From Methanosaeta sp. PtaU1.Bin060 (lineage in GTDB: Archaea > Halobacteriota > Methanosarcinia > Methanotrichales > Methanotrichaceae): DNA of 39,925 nt. A program made the position numbers and the translations under genes. The notes beneath the pieces were generated by a model. That model worked only from the letters and a program-made list of their open reading frames with translations, ran no database searches and had not been told where the DNA came from. The stretch covers positions 1-39,925 of the forward strand of contig MVRK01000105.1 of assembly GCA_002067365.1 (NCBI GenBank), read 5' to 3'. This document shows positions 8,473 through 16,573 of this stretch, piece by piece. Numbering within the stretch: position 1 is the stretch's first letter; the number at the start of each line of letters is the position of its first letter.

Positions 8473-9726
8473 GTGCACATGAAGATAATCTGCGCCTACC
8501 CTGTGAATCTCGATGCTGTTCATGACGTCAGGGGCGAGGAGATCGCAGGGCTCTCTTGCGAAGCCGAGCCGAAGATCTGTGAGAAGATAAACAGCCTTGA
8601 TGACCTCGTCTCTTCCTTGCTCTTCTGCATGCAGAGCGGCTCGGGAGCCGAGCTTCTCATCGAGCGGGAGGAGGTGGCGAGGTGGATCGAGGCCTCTTTC
8701 TCGTGGCACCACCGTCTGGGGGGAAACGCCGGGATCATGGCCAATGTCCTTGCTGCCCAGGGGGCCATGCCCGTCCTGAATGCTCCTGCTTTGAGCAAGA
8801 GGATGGCTGGCATGCTTCACCCGCGCGTCCAGTTGCCCCTTCAGGGGAGGCTCGTCGGGCCGCTTCATGCAGCGAGGGAGAGGGAGATGTCCCATTTCGT
8901 CTTCGAGTTTTCCCAAGGGACTGCTGTGAGAAGAGGGCGGCTCAGGGTCGTGGCTGCCAGGAGCAACAGGCTGATAGCCACATTCGATCCTCTGAACTCC
9001 CGCCTCTTCACAGACCCCGATTTCGATTCATTCTGCAGCAAGAACATCAGGAGCTTTGATGGCGCACTCATCTCTGGGTTTCACCTGGTCTCCTTCTCCG
9101 GGTTCAGGGAGATCTACGAGGAGAAGATAGCTCAGATCGCATCCTGGAGGGATGGCAATCCAGAACTCTATATCCATGCGGAGATGGGGAGCTTTCAGAG
9201 GCCTGAGATGATGAAGTACCTCGTGGCGCGCCTTCCTGCCGATAGCCTCGGATTGAATGAGGACGAGCTGGCGATGATCTGCGGGCCGGCATCAGGCTGG
9301 CGATCGACTCTCGCTGCAGCCGAGCGCCTCAGGAGGAGCCTCGGCCTGAAAAGGGTGGCTGTTCACACCAGGGACTACATCCTCAGCGTCATGCTGGATC
9401 AGATTTCAGCTGAGGAGGCGAGGGCCCTGACATGCGGGGCAGATGCCGCAGCAACCCTCGCCTCCACAGGGTCCCTGGAGGGGATGCTGCCTGAGGGTGT
9501 GAGCCCTGGAGGGCTTATAGCCCGCGATGAGTTCATAGATGAGGGGGCGACGCCCTCGGGCCGCGGCGCTCACCTGGCCCGCAAAGAGACCATAGAAACC
9601 CTCGTGCCCTCCCTGCTGGTCGATCATCCAAGGTTCACAGTGGGGCTGGGTGACACCGCCACAGCAACCATTTTTCATGAGGAGCTAAAGGCGAGAGTCA
9701 GAGAAAAGAAGCTTCGAGGCCCTTGA
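8473..9726 (+). CDS. pfkC: ADP-dependent phosphofructokinase/glucokinase
   Basis: Archaeal ADP-dependent sugar kinase of the ribokinase superfamily, which uses ADP rather than ATP as phosphoryl donor in the modified Embden-Meyerhof pathway. Family marks are the sugar-binding LGGNAGIMAN, SGFHLVS near mid-protein, the NEDEL (NxxE) metal motif around residue 272, and the catalytic GLGD box (GLGDTATATIF) with Asp394. At 417 aa it is slightly shorter than the usual 450-460. Whether it prefers fructose-6-phosphate or glucose cannot be read from the sequence; methanogen enzymes can be bifunctional. The GTG 8473 start has GAAGGA five bases upstream; ATG 8479 is the alternative. It is convergent with a broken gene. 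Confidence 0.9.
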   Translation: MHMKIICAYPVNLDAVHDVRGEEIAGLSCEAEPKICEKINSLDDLVSSLLFCMQSGSGAELLIEREEVARWIEASFSWHHRLGGNAGIMANVLAAQGAMPVLNAPALSKRMAGMLHPRVQLPLQGRLVGPLHAAREREMSHFVFEFSQGTAVRRGRLRVVAARSNRLIATFDPLNSRLFTDPDFDSFCSKNIRSFDGALISGFHLVSFSGFREIYEEKIAQIASWRDGNPELYIHAEMGSFQRPEMMKYLVARLPADSLGLNEDELAMICGPASGWRSTLAAAERLRRSLGLKRVAVHTRDYILSVMLDQISAEEARALTCGADAAATLASTGSLEGMLPEGVSPGGLIARDEFIDEGATPSGRGAHLARKETIETLVPSLLVDHPRFTVGLGDTATATIFHEELKARVREKKLRGP

Positions 9727-9730
9727 ACTC

Positions 9731-10511
9731 TCAATACCAGTCCATGTGAACTATGAGGTCTCCTGCCATCTCCATCACGCGCTCGACTAGATAGCCAGCC
9801 CTGGAGATCTGCCCTGCTCTCTCCCAAAAAGACCTCGCCGCTGCACTCCCGGAGCCTCGGCCTGGAAGGGGTTCGCCTTATCTTACCGCTCCTGACTATG
9901 GCATTCTCCAGATCCACAGAGGAGAGCTTCGCCAGGTCGTGCATCTTCGGCTCTGCTCCCTTGATCTCGATTATTCTGCCGCCACTGGCCACGATCTCCA
10001 CAGATCCGGACGTCATGAACAGCATTGAGATCGGCTCACCCGGCAGAACACCTGTCAGGGCGCGCCTTACCATCTCTTTGTCCCTTGTGAGGGCCGGGTA
10101 TTTTGGGTGGCTCAAGGATATCGAGGCCGAGATCGCTGGCCACCTGGATAGAGAGATCGCTTCTCTCCACGTCGGCCACGAACCTGCCACCGCAATTCGA
10201 TCTGGATCAGTGGCTTGGAGATCATGGCGGCTGCAGCGACATTGGAGCCAAAGGCGAGCCCAGTCTCGCGGGTCTTGGACTGGGTCAGGAGGAAGAGTTG
10301 ATCTGATGCAGTCTCAAGATCCCTGAGGGATTCGCTTGGCCTTCTGCGAGGGCTGATGGCGATAGCAATCCTGCATCGATGACAGCCAGCCGTCCCATAG
10401 TCCTGCCCAGGACGGCGACGACATCGCCAGACTTTTTTCAAATATTCGATGAGCTTCAGGGCCGAGCCCGAGTCCACTATCTCAGGGCCGTGTAAATACG
10501 ACTCCTATCCT
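9731..10511 (-). pseudogene. Multiply frameshifted DUF2117-like conserved archaeal gene
   Basis: No single frame spans this region, yet conserved-looking pieces of one protein follow in order across all three minus-strand frames. From the 5' end: RIGVVFT, HGPEIVDSGSALKLIEYLKK, SGDVVAVLGRTMGRLAVIDAG, ISPRRRPSESLRDLE with LLTQSKTRETGLAFG, GGRFVADVERSDL with LGLDILEPPK, ALTRDKEMVRRALTGVLPGE with GGRIIEIKG and LENAIVRSGKIRRT, then AGQISRAGYLVERVMEMAGD ending at 9731. That needs about six frame changes in 780 bases. One sits at an A6 run (10433-10438), where five As would restore LKKSGD. The first piece starts within the stop of the DUF2098-like gene, with no normal start codon. I associate the pieces with DUF2117, an archaeal family of unknown function, from memory. 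It is either a true pseudogene or a cluster of sequence errors. Confidence 0.72.
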
Positions 10512-10788
10512 AGCCGCCCGTCTCGAGGTTCTCATCCTGCATCTTGGCCTTGTCCATCATCTCCTGCTGAGCCTTGAACCTCTCCTGGATCTGCTCCAGC
10601 GTCATGCCCTCTAGCTCCTTTCTCTCAGGAGCGTGCTCGATGGGCTCCAGGGTATCGAGCCGATAGTAAAGCCCTGTGCTGTCCAGGTAGGCCCATTTCT
10701 CGCCATCCTCCTCCTTGAGCACCTTCACAGTCCCAATGGTGCCAGTTCCCTTGTACCTGACAAGGCTGTCTTCTCTTATCTCCGCCAC
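10510..10788 (-). CDS. DUF2098-like conserved archaeal protein
   Basis: Short protein of about 92 aa resembling the methanogen family DUF2098, function unknown. The first 50 residues form a small beta-rich domain with the family pattern SLVRYKGTGTIGTV, then KWAYLDSTGLYYRLDTLEPI. The C-terminal 35 residues are a charged helix (MTLEQIQERFKAQQEMMDK). The frame extends to GTG 10797, but GTG 10788 has GGTGA five bases upstream, so 10788 is preferred. It follows the unknown 154-aa gene by 41 bases on the same strand, and its stop touches the first fragment of the broken DUF2117-like gene. Confidence 0.85.
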   Translation of the reverse strand: MAEIREDSLVRYKGTGTIGTVKVLKEEDGEKWAYLDSTGLYYRLDTLEPIEHAPERKELEGMTLEQIQERFKAQQEMMDKAKMQDENLETGG

Positions 10789-10829
10789 GCGAATCACCGA
10801 TCAATTTCAATTTATCATTGCTATCATCT

Positions 10830-11291
10830 TTACAGTTTCTCTACTATTATCTCACCCGAGAATTCTTCATAGCCCGCTATCTCTGCCCCTCCGGGATTCG
10901 CCAGCACCTCCATGCCGTGGAACTCCTCTGGGCCGCAGAGGACATCCTGCTCGGGATGCGTTCCCGGCTGGATCCGGCAGCTAAACGTCGTTCTCGGGCC
11001 GATGGAGATCACACTCTTGAGCCGCGGTGATGCGGGATGGCCTTTGGGAAGCACTATCAGTGGCGCATCCAGCTCTCTAAGCTGATAGATTGTACACCGG
11101 AGACCTCGCCGAATCTTCTTTCCGACTCCAAAGGATGAGGCCACCATAAGGTCCTCAGGCTCAGTGAATAGGACTATCTCATCCGCCTGGGTCTCAAGAT
11201 AAAAAAATTTCCCCAGAGCCTTGGCCACTGCGAAGGTTCCTGTCCTGCCACAGAGGTAGGCTACCTCATCTGCGCCAAGCGGGATCTGCAT
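10830..11291 (-). CDS. Conserved archaeal protein of unknown function
   Basis: About 153 aa from ATG 11291; not recognised. It is a compact mixed alpha/beta sequence with no membrane segment. Recognisable features are TGTFAVAKALGKFFYLETQ, a GVGKKIRRGLRCTIYQLREL stretch and a Pro/Gly-rich half with few charged runs. The frame is open to 11345, but that would put 40 bases inside the zinc-ribbon gene upstream; ATG 11291 leaves a natural 14-base gap. Position second in a run of four small archaeal genes suggests one transcript. Function cannot be inferred beyond that. Confidence 0.75.
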   Translation of the reverse strand: MQIPLGADEVAYLCGRTGTFAVAKALGKFFYLETQADEIVLFTEPEDLMVASSFGVGKKIRRGLRCTIYQLRELDAPLIVLPKGHPASPRLKSVISIGPRTTFSCRIQPGTHPEQDVLCGPEEFHGMEVLANPGGAEIAGYEEFSGEIIVEKL

Positions 11292-11305
11292 GCCTAAGAA
11301 TGAGC

Positions 11306-11458
11306 TCAGGCCGGCTTGACGTTTCTCGATTTGCAGGAGGGACACCTGGGCCTGCTGCCCATGCCCTTGAATTTGTTATTGCAGTCCAGGCATTCATAAT
11401 CCTTAGCAACTATCTGCTCGACCTCTCCGATATCTGGCCCGCCGCCAACAGTACACAT
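11306..11458 (-). CDS. Small zinc-ribbon protein
   Basis: A 50-aa protein with a four-cysteine zinc ribbon: CLDC near residue 24 and CPSC near residue 39, separated by NNKFKGMGSRPR. The ribbon fills the C-terminal half; the N terminus begins MCTVGGGPDIGEVEQ. The start is decided by a strong ribosome-binding sequence, AGAGGTGAAGG, seven or so bases before ATG 11458. The open frame continues much further upstream, but only as antisense of adenine deaminase. It leads the minus-strand run of small archaeal genes. Such ribbons often bind nucleic acid or join larger complexes; no specific role can be given. Confidence 0.8.
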   Translation of the reverse strand: MCTVGGGPDIGEVEQIVAKDYECLDCNNKFKGMGSRPRCPSCKSRNVKPA

Positions 11459-11491
11459 GAAGCCTTCACCTCTTCTCTTTCTATATCCATT

Positions 11492-11506
11492 TTGGATATT
11501 TAAATC
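11492..11506 (-). promoter_or_regulatory. TATA box for the zinc-ribbon operon
   Basis: The minus strand reads ATTTAAATATCCAAA, about 40 bases before ATG 11458. That leaves a short leader carrying the AGGTGA ribosome-binding site. Confidence 0.5.
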
Positions 11507-11639
11507 AGGCGGCAAGCGCCTGGGGCGTCTCCATGTCCTCGGGGCGACGACCCATATAGTCTTCAAAATCGAAATCTGGTGCTTTCGCTTTCCGGTACTA
11601 CCGTAGCAACTTAAGTAATGCCTGGCTGAATCATCTCTC

Positions 11640-13346
11640 ATGGATCGCCTCGAAGAGCACATAGCCGCTGCACATGGCGAGATTGAGGTGGACCTGCTCC
11701 TGGAGGGCGCTGAGATCGCCAACCTCCTATCCGGTGAGGTCCAAAGGGCCGACGTTGCAGTGAACAAGGGGTTTGTCGTCGGTTTTGACGCCTGCAGCGC
11801 AAGGCAGGTCATCGACCTGGACGGCCTCGTCCTCACGCCCGGCTTCATCGACGGACATGTCCACATCGAGAGCGCAATGGTCACAGTTCCTGAGTACGCC
11901 CGCGCAGTTGTTCCGAGGGGAACGACATCTGTCGTCATTGATCCCCACGAGATCGCCAACGTCTGGGGAATGCAGGGCATCAGGTACATGCTCGACTCTT
12001 CGAGGGATCTCCCTCTGGACGTCTGCGCCATGCTCCCCTCCTGCGTTCCAGCGACTGCCATGGAGACTTCGGGCGCATCTCTTGATGCCTCGGACCTCGC
12101 CGGGCTGATGGAGGATGAGAGGGTTCTTGGCCTAGCTGAGGTCATGAACTATCCTGGCGTCTTCTGCCGGGATCATGCAGTCCTGGAGAAGATAAGGCTG
12201 GCAGGGACGAAGCGCATTGACGGCCACGCCCCGGGATTATCAGGAAGGGATCTCACTGCCTATATAGCCGCAGGGATCGGGTCGGATCACGAGTGCATAG
12301 CGATCGACGAGGCCAGGGAGAAGCTTTGCCAAGGGATGCGCATCATGCTTCGCGAAGGCAGCGCAGCCAAGAATCTGCGAGATCTTCTGCCCCTCGTCAC
12401 TGCCCGCAATGCTCGCCGTTTCCTCTTCGTCTCCGATGACAGGCATCCAGCCGACATCCTGAAAGAAGGCCACATCGACTTCATGGTCAGGACAGCGATC
12501 GAGGAGGGCCTCGATCCCATCCTGGCGCTTCAAATCGCCAGCCTGAATGCGGCCGAGTACTTCGGCCTGAGGGGCATTGGGGCCATCGCCCCAGGGTACA
12601 GGGCTGACATCGCAGTTCTCGACGGTCTGGAGCATCCGGGCGTGGTGAAGGTCCTCAAAGGCGGGAGCGTGGTGGCTGAGGACGGATGCCTAACAGCCCG
12701 CCTCAAGAGCATTCCTGCCCCGAAAAAGACGGCGATGAATATTGGAAAGATCGGAGCTGACTCTTTTAGGATCATGGCCGGGCCTGGCGTGGCGAGGGTG
12801 ATGGGTGTCGTTCCCCATCAGATCATCACGAGATCGCTGCTTTTGAAGCCGAAGACTGCTGCGGGGCAGGTCGTGGCCGACGTGGAGAGGGACATCCTGA
12901 AGATGGCTGTCGTGGAGAGGCACAAAGGGACGGGGAACATCGGCCTCGGCCTGGTGCAGGGCTATGGACTAGTCTGCGGTGCAATCGCCACGTCTGTGGC
13001 TCACGATTCTCACAACATCGCAGTGGTGGGAGTGGATGATGAAGAGATGCTCGCAGCAGTTCTTGCCGTCAAGGAGATGGGGGGCGGGCTCTCTGTGGTG
13101 GGAAGCGGCAGAGTCAGGGCCAGCCTGCCCCTCCCTGTGGCGGGCCTTCTCTCCGAGAGATACATGCGGGACGTAGCAGAGGGCATCGACGAATGCATTG
13201 ACGCCGCCCGCGATCTTGGGTGCGCCCTTGAGGACCCCTTCATGACGCTCTCCTTTCTCTCTCTGCCAGTCATCCCTGAGCTGAAGCTGACAGATATGGG
13301 GCTGGTGGATGTGAGATCATTCCGGTTCGTCTCCCTCTTCCTCTGA
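11640..13346 (+). CDS. ade: Adenine deaminase
   Basis: Deaminates adenine to hypoxanthine in purine salvage; 568 aa, as usual for the bacterial/archaeal Ade family. The amidohydrolase metal site starts with His73 and His75 in GHVHIES, followed by DPHEIANVWG, GLAEVMNYPGV, IDGHAPGLSG, the catalytic SDHEC and FVSDDRHP. The C-terminal beta-rich domain with GLGLVQGYGL, AHDSHNIAVVG and the MGGGL segment is also typical of Ade. The ATG lies about 26 bases after a weak TATA-like CTTAAGTA, which suggests a leaderless transcript. Only 2 bases separate it from the radical SAM gene, so the two share an mRNA. Confidence 0.96.
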   Translation: MDRLEEHIAAAHGEIEVDLLLEGAEIANLLSGEVQRADVAVNKGFVVGFDACSARQVIDLDGLVLTPGFIDGHVHIESAMVTVPEYARAVVPRGTTSVVIDPHEIANVWGMQGIRYMLDSSRDLPLDVCAMLPSCVPATAMETSGASLDASDLAGLMEDERVLGLAEVMNYPGVFCRDHAVLEKIRLAGTKRIDGHAPGLSGRDLTAYIAAGIGSDHECIAIDEAREKLCQGMRIMLREGSAAKNLRDLLPLVTARNARRFLFVSDDRHPADILKEGHIDFMVRTAIEEGLDPILALQIASLNAAEYFGLRGIGAIAPGYRADIAVLDGLEHPGVVKVLKGGSVVAEDGCLTARLKSIPAPKKTAMNIGKIGADSFRIMAGPGVARVMGVVPHQIITRSLLLKPKTAAGQVVADVERDILKMAVVERHKGTGNIGLGLVQGYGLVCGAIATSVAHDSHNIAVVGVDDEEMLAAVLAVKEMGGGLSVVGSGRVRASLPLPVAGLLSERYMRDVAEGIDECIDAARDLGCALEDPFMTLSFLSLPVIPELKLTDMGLVDVRSFRFVSLFL

Positions 13347-13348
13347 GC

Positions 13349-14485
13349 ATGGCGGATCGCAGGGTCTGGTTTCGCTGGAACAGCAGGAACTCCTACAGCA
13401 TAGCTGCGCTCTATCCCCTGGTCGAAGCAGAGCTTACAAGAGAGCCCAAGCCAGGGATTATGCTCTACAGCTTTGCTACGCCACAGGCTGAGGAGATCTA
13501 CGAAGAGGTCTCGACTGCAGAAGTGGATGCTCTCTTCGTCGCAGGAGGGCCGCACCCCTCGGCTCTGCCGGAGGAGGTCCTGGAGCACTTCGACTTCGTT
13601 GTGATCGGCGAGGGGGAGGAGACTCTGCCTGAGCTGGTCGATGCGCTAGCCGAGGGCCGAGATCCTGGAAGCGTCAGAGGGATCGCATTCAGGACCGCCT
13701 CCGGGGTGAAGTACACCGAAAGGAGGCCAAACGTCGACCTCGATCTCTATCCTGCATTCGAGCGCCCGATCCTTGCGCCAGTGGAGATCTCCCGCGGCTG
13801 TCCCTGGGGATGCACCTACTGCCAGACTCCGCAGCTCTTTGGATGCGGGATGCGTCATAGGTCTATCACTGCTATCACAAAATATGCCCGAATGCATAAA
13901 GATATCAGATTCACCTCCCCGAACTCCCTGGCTTATGGGTCAGATGGGCGAAGGCCGAGGCTTGAGAAGGTCGAGGCTCTCCTGAAGGCTCTGGCCGAGC
14001 TGAAGAGGCCCATATATTTCGGGACATTTCCCTCGGAGGTCAGGCCCGATTTCATCTCCGATGAGGCGCTCGAGCTGATAACAGGGTACTGCGCCAACAG
14101 GAGATTGAGCCTCGGGGGGCAGTCGGGGAGCGAGAGGATCCTTGAGGCAGTTCGAAGGGGTCACAGCGTGGCTGAGATCGAGAGGGCATGCGAGCTGGCT
14201 CTGGAGCATGGGCTGGTGCCCCAGGTGGACCTGATCTTCGGCCTGCCGACGGAGTCGGAAGAGGACCAGCATAAGACGCTGAGCCTGGCCCGATGGATCG
14301 TCGGAAAAGGGGGAAATGTCCGGGCACATCGCTTCATGCCGCTTCCAGGGACGCCGCTCGCGGGCGCAGAGCCCACCCCCCTCGGGCCGGAGGTGGAGGC
14401 GGAGCTTGGGCGGCTGGCCCTGAATGGAAAGCTGAAGGGCACCTGGTCTGGCGGTCCGCAGTTCGCTAGAGATAAAACTGCTTGA
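13349..14485 (+). CDS. B12-binding-domain radical SAM protein (MJ_1487/TIGR04013-like)
   Basis: Radical SAM enzyme, 378 aa, with an N-terminal cobalamin-binding-like region (about 1-110, including LFVAGGPHPSA and FVVIGEGEET). The radical SAM core holds the 4Fe-4S cluster through Cys151, Cys155 and Cys158 (SRGCPWGCTYC). Order and length match the archaeal MJ_1487 family (TIGR04013), whose reaction is not known. It follows adenine deaminase by 2 bases, but a purine link is only a guess. Its last 20 bases overlap the convergent gene. The fourth ligand-like DGRRP and GLVPQVDLIFGLP segments are normal for the superfamily. Confidence 0.9.
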   Translation: MADRRVWFRWNSRNSYSIAALYPLVEAELTREPKPGIMLYSFATPQAEEIYEEVSTAEVDALFVAGGPHPSALPEEVLEHFDFVVIGEGEETLPELVDALAEGRDPGSVRGIAFRTASGVKYTERRPNVDLDLYPAFERPILAPVEISRGCPWGCTYCQTPQLFGCGMRHRSITAITKYARMHKDIRFTSPNSLAYGSDGRRPRLEKVEALLKALAELKRPIYFGTFPSEVRPDFISDEALELITGYCANRRLSLGGQSGSERILEAVRRGHSVAEIERACELALEHGLVPQVDLIFGLPTESEEDQHKTLSLARWIVGKGGNVRAHRFMPLPGTPLAGAEPTPLGPEVEAELGRLALNGKLKGTWSGGPQFARDKTA

Positions 14486-14804
14486 AGGGCTTGCGATATT
14501 CTTCCTTCGGCTCGTATTTTATCACTATCTTCTCCGGCAGGATCTGGATCTCCTTCACTGCCTGGGAGAAGAGAAACCAGATGAATCCCCTTTCAGGTAG
14601 CCTGTATCTGTCCGGGAGAGTGGAGGTGAACTCCGTGGCGCCGAGGATGTAAGTGCGCAGAAGCTCGCTTCCGGATGCGAAGAGGTAGGGGAAGCTCAAG
14701 GATTCGATCTCTCTCTGGCAGGTGCCCTGCAGTCGCAGGCGCTCTGCCAGGAACTCAAGATAATCTTCTTTGGTAATCACAAGTTCTCTTGGCTCACTCA
14801 TTTG
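14466..14804 (-). CDS. Hypothetical archaeal protein
   Basis: About 112 aa, not recognised. It is a soluble, mostly helical sequence with aromatic residues in the second half: KEDYLEFLAERLRLQG, SFPYLFASGSELLRTYI, RGFIWFLFSQAVKEIQ and a basic C terminus ending FKQFYL. The frame reaches GTG/ATG codons to 14819, but ATG 14804 fits a normal start (MSEPREL). It overlaps the radical SAM gene tail-to-tail by 20 bases. Its leader region contains short A-rich direct repeats. Confidence 0.7.
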   Translation of the reverse strand, partial: QMSEPRELVITKEDYLEFLAERLRLQGTCQREIESLSFPYLFASGSELLRTYILGATEFTSTLPDRYRLPERGFIWFLFSQAVKEIQILPEKIVIKYEPKEEYRKPFKQFYL

Positions 14805-14863
14805 TACCATCCGATTCATAATTTCCTGATTTTTTCGCCCTGATTCTGATTTTGTTCCGATTT

Positions 14864-14925
14864 TGATTCCTGCTATTTTTGAATCTTGATTCTTGCTATT
14901 TTTGATTCCTGCTATGATCCCTGAT
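14864..14925. repeat. Short imperfect direct repeats in an intergenic leader
   Basis: TGATTCCTGCTATTTTTGA at 14864-14882 recurs with one change at 14887-14905, and its first 13 bases again from 14903. The copies overlap at the last step. Flanking sequence is made of the same GATT/TTTT words. On the minus strand this becomes an A-rich leader before the 14804 gene. Confidence 0.75.
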
Positions 14926-15794
14926 TAATCGATCTGATTTGGCCCTGCATCGGCACAGCTGCAATTGAAGACCCTCTCCTCGCTGATCGCCCAGGGGTGT
15001 GGCCTTGATGAGCTGTACCAGGAATGGTGGGGCCAGGAGCCTTGTGGATACCCATCAAGGCAATCGCCGCCGCAGAAGTCAAGCCAGCTGTCGGTTCTCC
15101 GCACCTCCGTGAGGGGTGTATTGATGCTCATATTCTTATAAATGTGATATGTCCCTGTGTAGTCCTCTTCCATCTCCACAACGGGTTTCTTCAGTGCAGT
15201 GGCCGTCGGTCCTCTCCTCTCGCCGCCTGAATCCAGATTCGAAGTGTCCCCCTGAAGGACTCCTATGTGCACCTGGCCCTGTGTGACATTCTCGTTCACC
15301 ATCATGTGGGTCTCGGAGGTTCTGCTCGATCTGAGGTCTCCCAGATGGTAGCTGCCATCGCTGGCCTCGACCTGAGTCTCCCCGTCGATCCCGTGAGCGT
15401 ATAAGATGGAGTGCTGCATCGACGTCGAAGCACCTTTATTTTTCAGCAGTGTCTCGCTGCTGATCCCATTGCTGTAGCTGATGGGGTGGGATGAGTAGTA
15501 GCCATTCCCGACGGAGACGCTCGCTGGCGCTCGGGCGATCCTGCTCTTGCTCTCCCATCGGATCGAGGAGTTATTCTGTGAGGTGCAGCCGGGATTATCG
15601 CTGAGATTTGCATCGAGATTTGCGGCGCAAGAGGCTCCTTCGCCGTCGTATGTGGACCTCGACGCCCCCGGCTCCGTCAGGCTGGCCGCAGCAGATACAG
15701 TTGCTGCGAACGCGATTAGCATCAACATCAGCATCGCAAACTTCAGGCACATCACCCGGGATGTCTCAGACGATCCATATTTCCCGCTCTTCAT
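14925..15794 (-). CDS. Secreted hypothetical protein
   Basis: A 289-aa exported protein, family not recognised. The N terminus has a signal peptide: a basic region, then FAMLMLMLIAFAATVSAAAS with an Ala-x-Ala cleavage site. The mature part is polar, rich in Ser, Thr, Gly and Asn, with many NxS/T glycosylation sequons (for example DNPGCTSQNNSS), and carries six or so cysteines toward the C terminus (FCGGDCLDG, FNCSCADAG), which suggests disulfides. It looks like a cell-surface or sheath protein; Methanothrix-type organisms have a proteinaceous sheath, but a link is only speculation. No membrane anchor is visible at the C terminus. Confidence 0.75.
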   Translation of the reverse strand: MKSGKYGSSETSRVMCLKFAMLMLMLIAFAATVSAAASLTEPGASRSTYDGEGASCAANLDANLSDNPGCTSQNNSSIRWESKSRIARAPASVSVGNGYYSSHPISYSNGISSETLLKNKGASTSMQHSILYAHGIDGETQVEASDGSYHLGDLRSSRTSETHMMVNENVTQGQVHIGVLQGDTSNLDSGGERRGPTATALKKPVVEMEEDYTGTYHIYKNMSINTPLTEVRRTDSWLDFCGGDCLDGYPQGSWPHHSWYSSSRPHPWAISEERVFNCSCADAGPNQID

Positions 15795-15984
15795 CGGGGG
15801 CTCAATCCATTGAAGGCTCCACCTTCCGGGGCCGATCCTCCTTGAAGCCGATCACATTTTGGAGGCGATCTCATATTTCATCCTTACTGCTTGCAGGCGG
15901 CAGCCTCGATATAGCGATTCGATCCAGTGAAGATCTCTTCGTCCGCGCCTTTTGTCCTCCATTTTGCAACAGGCACAAGATCGT

Positions 15985-16350
15985 TCAGCGTCTGACCTCT
16001 TCGTCCTCCCTTCTCCAGTAGGGATAAACGATGCACAGGAATTTCAAATCATCGCTCCCTATGTTCCTGATCTGCTGCCAGGAGCCCCTGGGAATGAGGA
16101 TCGCTTGCCCCTGTCCAACCCGCGACCGCTCAGCCTCGATCGTCATCAGCGCCTCACCTTCGAGGATGAAATATACCTCAGAAGAGCCCTTCAGCCTGTG
16201 AGGGAGTGATTCGCACCCGGGCTTAAGGACGGCATGAGCGATGCTGTAGGGGATCTCCACCCCCTCCCTGACTGGATGGAGAAGCTCGCAGATCTGAGTG
16301 TTGTCGGCTGCATCGAAGCGCTCGCAATCCAGCAGATTTCGTATGATCAT
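15985..16350 (-). CDS. Cupin-domain protein
   Basis: Single cupin of about 121 aa. The two cupin motifs are clear: GCESLPHRLKGSSEVYFILEG (metal-ligand His and Glu) and later QAILIPRGSWQQIRN, followed by LKFLCIVYPYW. Proteins of this type are mannose-6-phosphate-isomerase-like or regulatory small-molecule binders. One usual His in motif 1 appears to be replaced by Arg/Leu neighbours, so catalysis is unsure. The frame extends to 16389, but ATG 16350 follows GAGAGGGATTTGCG, a good ribosome-binding site. It is divergent from queE. Confidence 0.88.
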   Translation of the reverse strand: MIIRNLLDCERFDAADNTQICELLHPVREGVEIPYSIAHAVLKPGCESLPHRLKGSSEVYFILEGEALMTIEAERSRVGQGQAILIPRGSWQQIRNIGSDDLKFLCIVYPYWRREDEEVRR

Positions 16351-16573
16351 CGCAAATCCCTCTCCTGTCGTCTCATAGATCAAGAACAAGAACTGGGCGT
16401 CGTCTATTCTATTTGTCCCTTGCTGTGAACAGGAAAATATACTATGCTATATGATATCAGTCCACAGCCATGCAGATCATGAATCATCAAATTTATCATC
16501 GAGGGGAAGAACTAGATCTCGTTTCACATCGGATCGGCCATACAGATGTTTGCGTTCGAGGATGATCGAGTAG

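Noticed and set aside
11459-12145. Minus-strand frame continuing upstream of the zinc-ribbon gene.
   Set aside because: It is antisense of adenine deaminase, Ser/Arg-rich, with no domain; the ribosome-binding site and ATG at 11458 mark the real start.
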